A stretch of DNA of 64,000 bases from assembly GCA_032622095.1 (NCBI GenBank), contig CP136064.1, forward strand, positions 216,954,205 to 217,018,204, given 5' to 3'. This document shows, one piece after another, positions 34,863 to 47,349 of the stretch. Below the pieces are notes generated by a model. It saw nothing but the letters and a program-made list of their open reading frames with translations, did no database searches and had not been told where the DNA came from. The first letter of the stretch is position 1. Each line of letters starts with the position of its first letter. Position numbers and translations under genes: made by a program. This stretch comes from Siphonodentalium dalli. Taxonomy: Eukaryota > Mollusca > Scaphopoda > Gadilida > Siphonodentaliidae.

Positions 34863-35930
34863 CTCTAGTTTATAAGGGTGGCAGTTGGAAGTTCTAACTT
34901 AGACACCCTCAACGGACACCATATACCCACGTCCCTGCAGTGAACATGTAATGATGTTGATATATAGTCACGGTATATATATAATATATGCGAACTTTTT
35001 CCAGAGTGCGCCGTGAATAAATTATCTTTCGACAATTCTACAAAAACTATCAAATGTAAGCAATTTTTGGATATATAAAGTAAAACAAATATGCACGAAG
35101 CGCAAATTTTCATAACTATATGTATATAATGTGCTGATGTAACGCGAATGTGAATAACACAATCAGTGAACGATCTTAAAAATGTACGTATAATGCGCCC
35201 CGAGTGCCAAGTTCATACATGGGAGGAAGGGTGGACTGAAAAGTTCATTTCACCTTGGTTTAATATTGCCTGTTTCAGTTTTGTTTTGATATGACGCATA
35301 TTATAGAGATGCGCAAGCCTGAATGTGACTAACGTCAGTTACAGAATCATGGATAGTTATATAATATTGTCTGAAATTCTCAGGAAGACAACATGATGAT
35401 GTTTTCTATATAGTTGTATACCTCCAACGACGATAGTTTCGGATTGCACGAGGAATGTCCTCGAAGCATCGAAAGATAAATTATCAAAGAGATGACAATG
35501 CAGTAAGACCCTTTGTAATATTAGAAGAATACATTGCCGTTTGCTACCTAGTTCAATTGATGACCACGATACAACCACTAATGAGGTTAAGACTCTTTTG
35601 ATTTTGAAAACAGGTTTGGGATGAGAAGTTTCATCAAAACGAGGATGTATGCGGTATAGGTACGCGGTGTGTTATCTATATCCCACTGCATATATATACC
35701 CAGCGGTCGAACCATACAATTATTGACGCACGACTGATAAAGGATTGTCATTGTTTTCTTTAAAAACGGACATATAGCTCGTTTGAAGTTAAATTCGGAT
35801 AATATATTTAATGTCCTTTAGCAGTGGTTTGGGTAGGTTGTCTTCTCCAACAAATTGATTAATACTACCTTATGTTTCGACATGTGCACGCGCTGTTGTG
35901 CGGAAGCCAACGACCCCACCACCTGCTTAT
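34863..35930. other. Intronic stretch, nothing recognised
   Basis: AT-rich, with TATATA-type runs. Small open frames on both strands without support. Confidence 0.45.
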
Positions 35931-35933
35931 CGG

Positions 35934-36421
35934 TTAAAGGTACTCAATCCGATAAAACTCCTCTCAATTACTATTTCAATGGCTTCGGGGGTCAAAAATA
36001 TTTGATTCGAGTCGAGGAAGTCACCCATCAAAGCTCAGATTTGTTAGATATCGATTTTAGAAATCTATTATTTTTCATTATCGGGAATACTTTCTGGCCC
36101 AGAACTCAGTCAAAATTGCGTTATTATTACCACTTGATTTTAGAGTTATCCATCCTTGTCTGTTTGAATAGATTTTGGTGTACACATCCCGAGCAGATTA
36201 CGGCAGTTGAAGGCAATTATTAGTACTCATCTCGAGTAAATAACAAATTTCAAAAATCAATATCTAATAACTCTGAGCTTTGTTTGATGGGTTCCTCGAC
36301 TCGAATCAAATATTGTTTACCCCCAAAGCCAAATAAATAGTAATATAGGACCCTCTGATCGGATTGTTGTTGTTGGAATCTGTTGAGATGGGGACCCTCT
36401 GTTCGGATTGAGTACCTTTAA
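35934..36421 (+). mobile_element. TTAA element family 4, copy 1
   Basis: 488 bp, TTAA at both ends. Terminal inverted repeats AGGTACTCAATCCGA and TCGGATTGAGTACCT (the right one reads GTTCGGATTGAGTACCT). The interior contains ATATTTGATTCGAGTCGAGG and its mirror. A second copy in the opposite orientation is at 37202-37687. Confidence 0.8.
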
Positions 36422-37201
36422 TTGTGTTCCTAATGATTTATCCCCGTCTTATATATCGGTTTATTTGTGTTGTATATATCAACTACAAACAAAGTGTTCC
36501 GATAATCTATGGTTCGGTTTCCATTTATTCTCCGCGTTAAACATGCAATTAATGCGTTGCAACTTATAAACTATATATACAGTTTATACGGGAGCCATGT
36601 CGAATAATCTCTATTTCAATATGTATATAGCTGGAAAACTTTCAATAAACATGCACGCCTCCATTTTGACTGATACTTGCAAAGCTTCTGAGTTTTGTTT
36701 TGACAGTGGTCTATATCTGCATGGTACATTATAGCCTGAAGGTACAAATGCGACGTCATTGCAACTAGGTGTCATGTGTGCTGTACGAGTACTCTGATAA
36801 CGTGATATCGCGGATGGGTCGCTGACATCTATATTACTGCACGGTCAAACGCACACAATATTTTGTTGTGACCGGGAGCTGCATATAGTCATCATAATTT
36901 TGTTCAAAGGAACACCACAAGCCTTAAGGTCAGCGGCTGATGCCTCGGGCGAAAAAAAAAGAAGTCCTTTAGCTATGTTTTTATGAAGCAATTAGCTAGT
37001 TAATTCTACTTATCCACGCATATACGCAAATATATGTCTCGTTTGATGCTTTGTTTAATATATATGTAATTGGAGAACAGGAAAACGAAAACATCACCAT
37101 GGTGACGAATTTGTAGATATTCTTTATAACAAAAACAAATAAAGAATTGTGTGAATTAATTGCGTAATTAATTTTGGCGATCGTTTTCGTAGATCTCTAT
37201 T

Positions 37202-37687
37202 TAAAGGTACTCAATCCGAACAGAGGGTCCCCATCTCAACAGATTCCAACAACAACAATCCGATCAGAGGGTCCTATATTACTATTTCTTTGGCTTTGGG
37301 GGTAAAAAATATTTGATTCGAGTCGAGGAACCCATCAAACAAAGCTCAGAGTTATTAGATATTGATTTTTGTAATTTTTTATTTGCTCGAGATGAGTACT
37401 AATAATTGCCGTCAATTTCGTAACCTGCTCGAGATGTGTACACCAAAACACTATTCAAACAGACAAGGATGGATAACTCTAAAATCAAGTGGTAATAATA
37501 ACGCAATTTTGACTGTGTTCTGGGCCAGAAAGTATTCCCGATAATGCAAAATAATAGATTTCTAAAATCGATATCTAACAAATCTGAGCTTTGATGGGTG
37601 ACTTCCTCGACTCGAATCAAATATTTTGACCCCCGAAGCCATTGAAATAGTAATTGAAAGGAGTTTTATCGGATTGAGTACCTTTAA
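37202..37687 (-). mobile_element. TTAA element family 4, copy 2, inverted
   Basis: 486 bp, near-identical reverse complement of 35934-36421, TTAA on both ends. Its left end carries AGGTACTCAATCCGAACAG and its right end ATCGGATTGAGTACCT. The pair encloses 780 bp of unrelated sequence. Confidence 0.8.
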
Positions 37688-37742
37688 TTGTTAAATATAG
37701 AGTTTGCTCCCTTTTTATTGGCTTATTTGTGTTGTCTCATTA

Positions 37743-38662
37743 GCACGCCAGCATGTATACTGTGCTTGAAAATATAAAATCGACTGGTGTTATGGGGGAT
37801 TATGGGAGATTAGGTCGATGTAAAAGTAAAAATGGGTCGTTTAAAAGCTGTAGTCTTACCCCGCTTAATAAAATAGTCAGACCCAGATTAGCACATATGC
37901 TGATATTGATATTACCACACCCTTTGGAAAGCATGCGATCGTGTGGTAATCAAAGATGGATTTCGACGAAATGTGATACCTAGGGATAGTTTTGTCCGGA
38001 CGGGTCAAATCGTGACCCCGACCTGACCTTAACCTTTAAAACAGTCAATTCAATGTCAAATTGGGTAAAACGGACGGATTTCGACGAAATTTGATACCTA
38101 GGGGTACTTTTGGACGGGTCAAATCGTGACCCCGGCGTGACCTTGACTTTCAATATGGTCAATCAAAGGTCAAATCGGGAAAAAGGATGGATTTCGACGA
38201 AATTTGATACCTAGAGGTACTTTTGTCCGGGGAGTATTTTGGACGGGTCAAATCGTGACCCCAACCTGACCTTGACCTTCAACATGGTCAATTCAAGGTA
38301 AAATCTGGTAAAACGGACGGATTTCGACGAAATTTTATACCTAGGGATCCTGTTCTCCGGGGAGTGTTTTGGACGGGTCAAATCATGACCCCGACCTGAC
38401 CTTGACTTTCAAATCGCGCCTTTCGTCGGAAAGCAGATGGGAAACAGCCCGAACGAAGTCGGGGCCACCAGCTAGTGTAATAAAAAAGACAGCTTGAAGA
38501 ATGTAATGTATAACAGGAGAAACGGGAAAACTTGATATATGGAAGTATCCAAATTTCCCACATGGAATTTTAAAGCTAGTTTATATTATAATTATATTAT
38601 AATTTATATTTATGGCTAATAATATATTGGTGGCGTTACCATTTCTGACTATGGTTTTCTTG
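37743..38662 (-). repeat. Left arm of a large inverted repeat around gene A exon 1
   Basis: About 920 bp, the reverse complement of 42361-43257. Its outer end has CACGCCAGCATGTATACTGT; its inner end has GGTAACGCCACCAATATA when read on the minus strand. It contains tandem units of about 110-120 bp (GACCCGTCCAAAACACTCC, TTTCGTCGAAATCCGTCCG). No gene; the open frames inside are repeat shadows. Confidence 0.8.
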
Positions 38663-40711
38663 TATATAACGTATTCTGTGAACCAACATAAACACCGGTT
38701 AATTGTTCTCCCATGTAACATACCAATATATAGGCTTCAGTTTGGGTATATTTGTTATCCGGTGGAATCGGTTTTTGTTTTCGTTCGAAAGAAACGAAAA
38801 GAAAACTGAGATGGATATTAACATATATGCAGACGTAATAAGTTTTGATTATGGTACTGTAATCAGAAAAAACGTCACCGATTACCGCACATATGGAATG
38901 TTAGCCGCCGCTCGAGTTACCAGGTCAGGCACACCTTGAATTCTACTGTACTATAGCATAGTTATAATTAAAGTGATGTGAAGCCCGGTAGGGTGATCAA
39001 ATGTATAAAAATGGACAACAATATTGTTCAAAGTAGTAATTCTTATAAATAATATATCCAAATAGACAACAAACACAGTCCTTCTTATAAATTAATTAAG
39101 TGTCTTAAGATTTTCGCCGATGTTAGTTGAATGTTACATTACTCCAGTTGGCATATCGCCAGAATACTAACTTATCAGTTTCACGCACCGAACAAGTCCA
39201 TAATATGTCTTTAACTCCTATACGCCTATATATTGTTCCCCGGGTCAAAGTATGCCTACATACCAAATTTGAGTACAATCGGTCGAGCAGTTTTCGATTC
39301 TATAACAAACATACCGGTACATACATACATCCACACATACATATATAGAAGTTCCAAAATATATAACTAGCTGGTGGACCCGACTTCGTCCGGGCTGTTT
39401 CCCCTCTGCTTTTCGGCGAATTGCGCGATTTGACCTTGAATTTACCATTTTGAAGGTCAAGGTCAGGTCGGGGTCACGATTTGACCCGTACAGAACACTC
39501 CCGGACAAAAGTACCCGTCGAAATCAGTCAGGTTTTACCCGATTTGACCTTGTGTAGAGAGCAGCAGAAATTAGTGGCAAATGTTATCAAGAAAAACAAC
39601 AACAACAACAACATTTCCGAGAATCTCTTTTTGAAAGCAGGTTTGCTTTATTATGTTCATTAAACACATTAAGATAATCTGGTGTTGCGCATTAACATTC
39701 CACCTGGAACGACATAAATTTTTGTCACATAGATTGTCTGGGACCTCTAGCTGCGCCACCCACACTTCTGCTAAAATTTTGTGTATAAAATAGTGGGACA
39801 CCAACAATTTAATTAATAATTTTTCAATAACAAATTGATATTATTTGCATGGCATTAATAGGTAGAGTTCATATGTCATATTTGATTTTAAGTATTTTGT
39901 TTCAATAGAACAAAGCAGAAAACGAAGTTAAATGAGATTTGTTTTTATGTTGTTATAACTGAAGATCTGGAACCCCGAATGCATGCATCTTGAAGAGGAC
40001 TAAATAACATACTGCAGGGGAAATAACTGATAGTTACATTTTCAACCAAATACATTTATTCATCCAAATCTAAGAACACAACCACACCAAAACTAGTTTA
40101 GTTTTCGAGGAATTAAATAGTATATGTGAATATATATAACTTTTCAGAAAATTTAAATTTTGGGAACATTTATTTTGAAAATTCATGACACATTTTTCAA
40201 CAGGATAGCCCATGTTAAAATGATTCTATTGTATTTGTGTTGGGTTTTCTTTATTTATCCAGTATCTGGTGGTTTGTCTATAATTATCCAGTATCTGGTG
40301 GATTGTCTTTATTTATTCAGTATCGCCTGGGACTCCTAGGTATCGCAATACTAGTACTCTATATGTAGGTTATTTGCATTCTTTGTAAAATATACATGAG
40401 AATAATTTCAGTCTCTCCAACGGGAACGGGACTAAAGTATAAATTATAACAATGAACGTGGGGGGAAAACAGGTACAATAGCCACTCATATTTTTGGGAA
40501 CCGCCACGCCAAAAGACAGAAGCCATGCAAACAAAATATAAAATGCTAAGCCACAAGAGGTCGTCAAATGGACAAAAATCGCTAAATATGATCAGATTCC
40601 TATATTTGGTAATGGTTTCTTATACTAAGAAACGATGTTCACCTATATATATATACGCTTACATAAATATACCTTGATAGTTTTGAAATTAAATTTATGA
40701 AGGTTGTATAC
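38663..40711. other. Intron 1 portion between inverted repeat and exon 1
   Basis: Contains a partial repeat unit at 39365-39560 (CTAGCTGGTGGACCCGACTT and the GACCCGT...CGTCGAAAT unit), a block near 39115-39215 also found at 47031-47155 (CCAGTTGGCATA, ACAAGTCCATAAT), and an imperfect AGTATCTGGTGG triplication at 40260-40325. No gene. Confidence 0.5.
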
Positions 40712-40715
40712 TTAC

Positions 40716-40805
40716 CCTTCCCATCACCCGTTGCCATGTTTCTTGATACTCTTCTTCGTCGAACTTTTGTGGGAAATTCTTCCACCAAGCGTTAGAACCC
40801 TCCAT
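40716..40805 (-). CDS. Gene A exon 1: start codon and N-terminus
   Basis: 90 nt, 30 codons, from ATG at 40805 in good context (AAAATGG) to a strong donor GTAAGT in phase 0, which matches the phase-0 acceptor of exon 2. Encodes M-E-G-S-N-A-W-W-K-N-F-P-Q-K-F then an acidic D-E-E-E-Y-Q-E-T-W segment and V-M-G-R, hydrophilic as expected of a cytoplasmic N-terminus. A TATATA box lies 50-60 bp upstream. A short upstream ATG at 40835 ends after six codons. The link to exon 2 across 16 kb rests on phase, strand, position and the lack of another partner; a separate gene is possible. The equivalent exon of gene B is not visible and should lie right of the window. Confidence 0.6.
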
Positions 40806-40829
40806 TTTGTTCTTTCACAGAAATATTCC

Positions 40830-40866
40830 AGACATAATTGTACAGAACAAAACTCCCATATATAAG
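40830..40866 (-). promoter_or_regulatory. Putative core promoter of gene A
   Basis: Minus-strand CTTATATATGGGAG (40853-40866) is TATA-like and sits about 50-60 bp before the start codon, which would give a 5' UTR of roughly 20-30 nt. No expression evidence is available. Confidence 0.35.
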
Positions 40867-40869
40867 AAA

Positions 40870-42340
40870 TTAAGTGTCTATATATTTTCCGAAGACGCAC
40901 GTTTGATCACATGATAGAACTAAGTCTTGAAACCTGTAGATAAACACAGATTTCAATCGAAATTTTAAGCTATACACGTCCGTATATATTCTCAGAATAT
41001 CACGAACCGCGAAATTTGAATTTTCATACGAATCTGTAACGAATTCCGATGTGGCGAAAGTTGGCAATTTTTTTTCTGTGAAGCAGTACACCCGAAAAGT
41101 TTGTCAGTTCATTAAGAATAGAATATTAATAGGATGTGGTGACAACGCTGGCTGATGCGTATTGTTTTAATTAGCCGCATGCACGATTGATTTTGGCCGC
41201 GGGGAACATAAACATTCATCAGAATCTACACGCCCGTTTACTTAAAATGAGTGCCTGTGGCGACAGAGTTTGGACCACGCCATATACATGATATGATCAA
41301 ATTACCTGCATCGGTAAATCGGAGCACAGACGTATCATATAGAATGTTAAGACATACCCAACATAATGATGAGAAATTTCGAAATACAATCTGTTCAGTT
41401 CCATTTTTTTTCTCACAATGTGCTCTATATATAGCGTTCGCATTTATAACTTGATATCTTTTGGGTGCACTAACGGGTGTGTTTTGTTCCCCAAGAGCAT
41501 ATACCATTGACGACATATATGATATAACACACATTTTCCATCTGTATGCATGGCATTTGAGAATTCAATTTATTTGCAAATACCCATGCAGCCTCGGGTT
41601 AAGATCGGTCCCAATTTACTGTTCATATCTAAACTGGTGTGTATGTGTGCCGACACTGACCCCATGTCAAGTCGATATACTTCAAATTGAATGGACTTCT
41701 TTCCCTCAAAGTTCTCAACTTGTTAATCCTCAATGTTTATCTCAATGCACATGTACTGTGCGTGAAATTATATGATCGGTCCTGAGTAAATTTAAATCGA
41801 GTTATAAAAGTAACGCACATATACAGCATATATACCTGTATACACCTAACTTTGTAGACAATTGTAGGAGTATAGGAATTTTAGAGGAATTATCTATATA
41901 TAATAGGATCTGTCTATCTGCCCGTCTTTCTGTCCGAAGTTTTCTCCCAGACCCCTGAACCGATTTCATCCATGTTTTGTGTCGTGATTCGGGGTACCAT
42001 GGCGGAGGTTATAACGGTGTTATTAAAAAAAAAATTGATTATTTTAATAAATAAAAAACAGAACTCACAAAAATTAAAATAAGCTCACTATGGGCTTATT
42101 TCAGAATCATATAAGTCGAATGTTGGAAAACCACACCGAATTTCATTGACATTTGATAGCACGTGAGATAAGTTTGAGCGGACTGTTTCATTTCCACCTC
42201 GTGATGGTGAACAACCAGCCAAAATTTCAATGAGATCCAATTACCCATGGCTAATATCCTCATTAATGCGGACGGGCAAAACGCAATAACATGACTCAAC
42301 TTTACCCAGGCTTTCCTTTTCTTTCTCCAATGGTTTCTAT
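40870..42340. other. Upstream of gene A, no gene seen
   Basis: Mostly unique sequence. Near 41910-41990 a segment with TCTGTCTATCTGCCCGTC and CCTGAACCGATTTCATCC resembles dispersed repeats of marine invertebrates. Small open frames unsupported. Confidence 0.45.
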
Positions 42341-42360
42341 GATCGCCATGTAGTATAGTA

Positions 42361-43257
42361 CAAGAAAACCATAGTCAGAAATGGTAACGCCACCAATATA
42401 TTATTAGCCATAAATATAAATTATAATATAATTATAATATAAACTAGCTTTCAAATTCCATGTGGGAAATTTGGATACTTCCATATATCAAGTTTTCCCG
42501 TTTCTCGTGTTGTACATTACATTCTTCAAGCTGTCTTTTTTATTACACTAGCTGGTGGGCCCGACTTCATCCGGGCTGTTTCCCATCTGCTTTCCGGCGA
42601 AAGGCGCGATTTGACCTTGAATTGACTATTTTGAAAGTCAAGGTCAGGTCGGGGTCATGATTTGACCCGTCCAAAACACTCCCCGGAGAAAAGGACCCCT
42701 AGGTATAAAATTTCGTCGAAATCCGTCCGTTTTACCAGTTTTACTTTGAATTGACCATTTTGAAGGTCAAGGTCACACTCGGGATCACGATTTGACCCGT
42801 CCAAAACACTCCCCGGACAAAAGTACCCCTAGGTATCAAATTTCGTCGAAATCCATCCGTTTTACCCGATTTGACCTTTGATTGACCATATTGAATGTCA
42901 ACGCAAATTTCGTCGAAATCCGTCCGTTTTACCCAATTTGACCTTGAATTGACTGTTTTAAAGGTCAAGGTCAGGTCGGGGTCACGATTTGACCCGTCCA
43001 AAACACTTCCCGGACAAAACTACCTCTAGGTATCAAATTTCGTCGAAATCCATCTTTGATTACCACACGATCGCATGCTTTCCAAAGGGTGTGGTAATAT
43101 CAATATCAGCACATGTGCTAATCTGTGTCTGACTATTTTATTTAGCGGGGTAACACTACAGCTTTTAAAGCGACCCATTTTTACTTTCACATCGACCTAA
43201 TCCCCATAATACCAGTCGATTTTATATTTTCAAGCACAGTATACACGCTGGCGTGCT
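42361..43257 (+). repeat. Right arm of the large inverted repeat
   Basis: Begins CAAGAAAACCATAGTCAGAA, a motif that also begins repeats at 49810, 56023, 57178, 59410, 59467 and (diverged) 43264. It then carries CTAGCTGGTGGGCCCGACTT and about four tandem units of GACCTTGAATTGAC / AAGGTCAAGGTCAGGTCG / GACCCGTCCAAAACACT / TTTCGTCGAAATCC. Reverse complement of 37743-38662. Confidence 0.8.
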
Positions 43258-43299
43258 AACACACAAGAAATCCATAGTCAGAAATGGTAACGCCATCAA

Positions 43300-44130
43300 G
43301 ATCATATTATTAGGCATATTTAAATATATATTGCAGCTTTAATGTAGTGATGGTGAAAAATCTGTATATAGGTAACGGCTATGTAGTTGATTATATGTGA
43401 TATTTTCTGGATGTGTGTATACTGCGCACTTGGTGAGAAAGGATTTGAAAACATTTTAAAATCGCACGCGCCAAACTAAAGTTTAATTTCAAATATTTAA
43501 ACACCATATGATATGTGCTCACAAAGGGCGTTGAAATGTTGATCGCCAAACAAGCAACGGCCATTGCATTGATACACGAATGTATGTATCTTTTCTTTGT
43601 TATTTGTTCTAATTTCTATTAAAATAAAGGTATGAAATAGTATGCAGAATAATAATCAGACAAAAACGCTCTCGAACGTCGGTTCAAGTACGCAAATACC
43701 AAGTACGTTTCTAATCAAATTTAGTCCATACAAGTACGCAAATACCTGTTCTAATTTCATTTGAAATAGTGGCCCGAATAGTGCATGAAATTGCATGCAG
43801 AGTAATAATCAGGCCAATCAGGTCGATCTTCGTTACATGGTTCAAGTACGCAAACACCGAATAGATATCTAATCACATTTAGCACATCCAATTACGCAAA
43901 TACCGAGTCCGTTTTAATCACATTTAATCCATCACCTCCTACGACAGAGTCAGATATACTTGCCAATGTATACACCAAGAGGGCGTAATGGTGATCTACG
44001 AATGGCCTCAGGTAATGCACTCCTGATATCAAATTTAAAAATATGGCCTCTCGTGAGGGTTAGTTAAAATATGGTCACACTCAGAGAGGGTTCATTAAAA
44101 TGAAAGGTCTAAGTAATACTAAATTATCAA
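43300..44130. other. Intergenic, nothing recognised
   Basis: Between the genes. A CAAGTACGCAAATACC motif recurs near 43687, 43731 and 43842 with loss of periodicity. No gene. Confidence 0.45.
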
Positions 44131-45400
44131 CAATGAAGAGATATATATAAAGTAAAATCCAAGATGGTTGCTGACGGCTATGTTTTCCAATGAAATTCAA
44201 AAACATTTGATATAGCTTCCATCTAGTAGATCAATATCAAGATCAATATGAAGTTTGGTGGTGATCGGATGAGGGAAGTGTACATTTCAATGTTAACAGC
44301 CATGACAAATTTCATGATGATCCGACCAAAGGTACGACCTGTAGCCCATACCAAAGGATTTAGTCATGCAAAGAGTAAGATCCAAGATGGCTGCTGGAAG
44401 CCACGTTTTATGGCCGAATGACCCCAAAATGACTCGTTCCCATCTACATGTCAATATTAACATTGATGGCAAATTTCACGATGACCCGACCAAAGGTGCG
44501 ACCTGTATGTGGTCCGTGCCAAAGGATTTAGTCATGCAATATTAACATAAATGATGATCCGACCAAAGGTACGACCTGTAGCCCGTGCCAAAGGATTTAG
44601 TCATGCAATATTAACATAAACGACAAATTTCATGATGATCAGACAAACAGTACGGCCTGTAGCCCATGCTAATGGATTGAATATTGAAATCCAAGATGGC
44701 CGCTGGCAGCCATGTTTCTTTGCCGAATGACCCCGAAATTAATCGTTCCCATTTGCATATCAATGTTAACATCCATGAAAAATTTCATGATGATACGACC
44801 AAAGATATGACATGTAGCCTGTGTCAAAGGATTTAGTCATACAACGAGTAAAATCCAAGATGGCTACCGGCGGCCATGTTTTATGGCCGAATGACCCCAA
44901 AATGACTCGTTCCCATCTAAATCTCAAAATTAACTTCCATGACAAATTTCATGATGATCAGACGAACACTCCGGCCTGTAGCCTGTGCTAATGGAATGAA
45001 TTTTGAAATCCATGTTTTTTGCCGAATGACCCCAATATGAATCGTTCCCATGTCAATTTCAAGGCCCATGACAAATTTCATAATGATCCAACCAAAGGTA
45101 TGACCTGTAGTCCGTGCCAAAGGATTTAGTCATGCGATGAGTAAAATCCAAGATGGCTGCCGGCGGCCATGTTTTATGGCCGAATGACCCTAAAATGACT
45201 CGTTCCCATTGACATGTCATTGTTAACATCCATGACAAATTTCATTATGATTCGACCAAATGTGCGACCTGTAGCCCGTGCCAAACAATTTCGTCATGCA
45301 AAGAGTACAATCTAAGATGGCTGCCGGCGACCATGTTTTACGGCTGATCGACCCCAAAATTACTCGTTCCCATCTACATGTCAATAAGCGAACAACGTTG
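44130..45400. repeat. Tandem 'aagatggctgcc' satellite-like array
   Basis: At least six units of roughly 200-240 bp, with AAATCCAAGATGGCTGC, GGCCATGTTTTATGGCCGAA, TGACCCCAAAATGACTCGTT, CATCTACATGTCAATG, GACAAATTTCATGATGATC and GCCAAAGGATTTAGTCATGC. Related to 12340-13380 and 62515-63290. Open frames on the minus strand are repeat translations. Confidence 0.75.
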
Positions 45401-47340
45401 AAAACTATTAGGAGTAAGAAAAAATAATTGTTCAATGTGACAATGATAGAAATGAGAGATTGACCTACTAAATCAAAGTGACAACTTTGAACAATACTGA
45501 GCGAACAACGTTGAAGCGCGTTAGGAGAAAGAAAAAAACAACGTTGAAAAGTATTAGAAGACAATACTGAGCGAACAGCGTTGAAAAGTATTAGGAGAAA
45601 GAAAAAAAATATTGTTCGATCGGTCCAAAAACATGTCTATATGAGCGTATATGAGCGAGGTCAAGGACACGATCGCACGTGAAATTGGACCCGCCGATAT
45701 TGTTCCGGGATCAAAGTAACCCTTTACCAATTTTGAGTCGGATCGGTCGAGCAGTTTTCATACATACAGAAGTTCAAAAATATATAATAGATATATCCTT
45801 ACAAATGAGCCAAAAAGATTGACACCAAGATCCATGGTAGTACACGGCGATCAAAATGACGACCGAATGTGAAATTACTAATACGTCGACATTAATTTTA
45901 CTAACTCACCCAAAATGGAGATGACGACCAAAATGGTCACCCGAATGCATCGAAAATCACATCAAAATTCTTTATTTTATTGGCGTTATTGTCACGACAC
46001 ATCGGTAATGGGAATACATTCGGGAAGTATTATCCTTACATCTCATCCAAGAAAGAGTCGCTATACTCCAGGATGTGGGTAGGGAATATTGGGGCAAAGT
46101 ACGCCTCTTACATTTGAGAACGTAAATTGTAACCGAATTCAAAATGGAAACCAATCTGGTATACTAAAGATACGGATGGTCTTCGCGATCGGTATTGCTA
46201 TTTAAAAAGTCATGTCCGTTAAAACCGTCTTTTACAGAAAGAATATTAAAATATAGACATATTTTGTTCTTATATCAATCATATATATCGCACAAATAGA
46301 ATGTGATTGTCAAGATGGTATATATAATCATAATTTGGTAACTTTTGTTTAACGAATTATCAAACGTGCACACTCGCGTTTGTCAGCGCTGAGCAGTGTA
46401 CATGGATCTCACAGGGTGACATCATGCCAAGTTGGGTGTGAAGAAATACTTGTATGAATTGTTTTGTTCATTTTATTCAAATCAAAACTTAATTCACAAG
46501 TGAAGACAGGAATCACTAAAATATGGTGCTCGTCGTTTTTCTTCAGCTAAAACTTATATAAACACTTTTACATTTATGTATATTGTACACACTATATTGA
46601 GTCAACAAAAAATACAAAGATTCAAGCACGTGCGTCAGTATAGCGTTTAGAATCTAAACTTTAGATTATTGGAAATCGCCAATTTTCGCTATACATGTGC
46701 TTTGAAGTTTTGAAAAATTAGCTCTGGTATCGGGTCGATCCAATTTATGCAACTTCGCGAAGCGTAAAAGTAACTGCTGTTGGTGTTATTGCAAACGTAC
46801 TATCGTAAATAGCCAAGTAGATACACTGTCAAAATGGACAATGAGAAATATCCGCGTCTGCATGATTTCGTTGATTTGACGTTTGCTTTATGTTCGTGTT
46901 TGACAAACGAATCATTTGGGTTAGTTTATCGCCGAATGTTGCGTCCAGAATCGAGATGTAAATATTTACAATTGAGCGTAGTTCAGACGGCGTTTTCGAT
47001 GGAATTGTATGGTCGATTTCTTTGAGATTTTGGGTGATGTTAGCAGAATGCTACATTCCCCCAGTTGGCATAGCCTGATTACTAATTTATCAGTTTTTAC
47101 GCCTGAGTACTAATTTATCAGTTTCACGGAACCAAACAAGTCCATAATCTGTCTTTAAAATTGTTTATGTAATAACCTCTAATATTTCAAAGAATACAAA
47201 ACAAATTGAATAGCCTTGTGCCAGGACCAGCTGGCAATCGCTTGTCGTTAGTAAGTCTGATGTTCGAATTCGACGCCACAACCACACGAAATATATTTGT
47301 CTTTATAGAAACAACAAAATAGCAGAAAGTGCATATATCA
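45400..47340. other. Intergenic between genes A and B
   Basis: Small tandem duplication of GAGCGAACAACGTTGAA near 45394-45590. A 63-codon plus-strand open frame at 46834-47025 has a good ATG context but no recognisable domain. A block at 47031-47155 is shared with 39115-39215. Confidence 0.45.
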
Positions 47341-47349
47341 ACGCTTCTT

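Larger units (their letters stand above)
24602..40715. other. Gene A intron 1, about 16 kb
   Basis: Long first intron between the start exon and the transmembrane exon. It contains nested transposons (24630-26575), foldbacks, a SINE cluster (28.1-34.1 kb), an ORF-dense patch (32.5-33.15 kb), a possible THAP-like fragment (34.6 kb) and two inverted repeat pairs, of which the second straddles exon 1. No other gene of the host is clearly supported inside. Confidence 0.5.
862..40805 (-). other. Gene A: type II transmembrane SEA-mucin-Ig protein, 11 exons seen, 3' end outside window
   Basis: Gene model assembled by eye. Exons in transcript order: 40716-40805, 24331-24601, 23289-23312, 21718-21830, 19977-20044, 18979-19232, 17434-17685, 16286-16642, 14333-14632, 10012-11808, 862-1203. 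They total 3868 nt and join in one frame with GT-AG introns. Predicted order: N-terminal cytoplasmic tail, transmembrane helix near residues 91-116, SEA domain from about 129, Thr-rich stalk, two Ig-like domains, a second and very long Thr-rich stalk, and a third Ig-like domain. The gene continues beyond the left edge. Eight of the exons have counterparts in gene B in the same order and phase, which is the strongest support. No signal peptide is seen, so the single helix points to type II topology. Function is unknown; a surface receptor or adhesion role is inference. Confidence 0.75.

Noticed and set aside
45223-45564. 113-codon minus-strand frame in the 44-45.5 kb array
   Set aside because: Translation of the aagatggctgcc satellite and an adjacent small duplication.
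46834-47025. 63-codon plus-strand frame starting M-D-N-E-K-Y in good ATG context
   Set aside because: No domain, no clear splice partner, no paralog in the window; kept only as a note.
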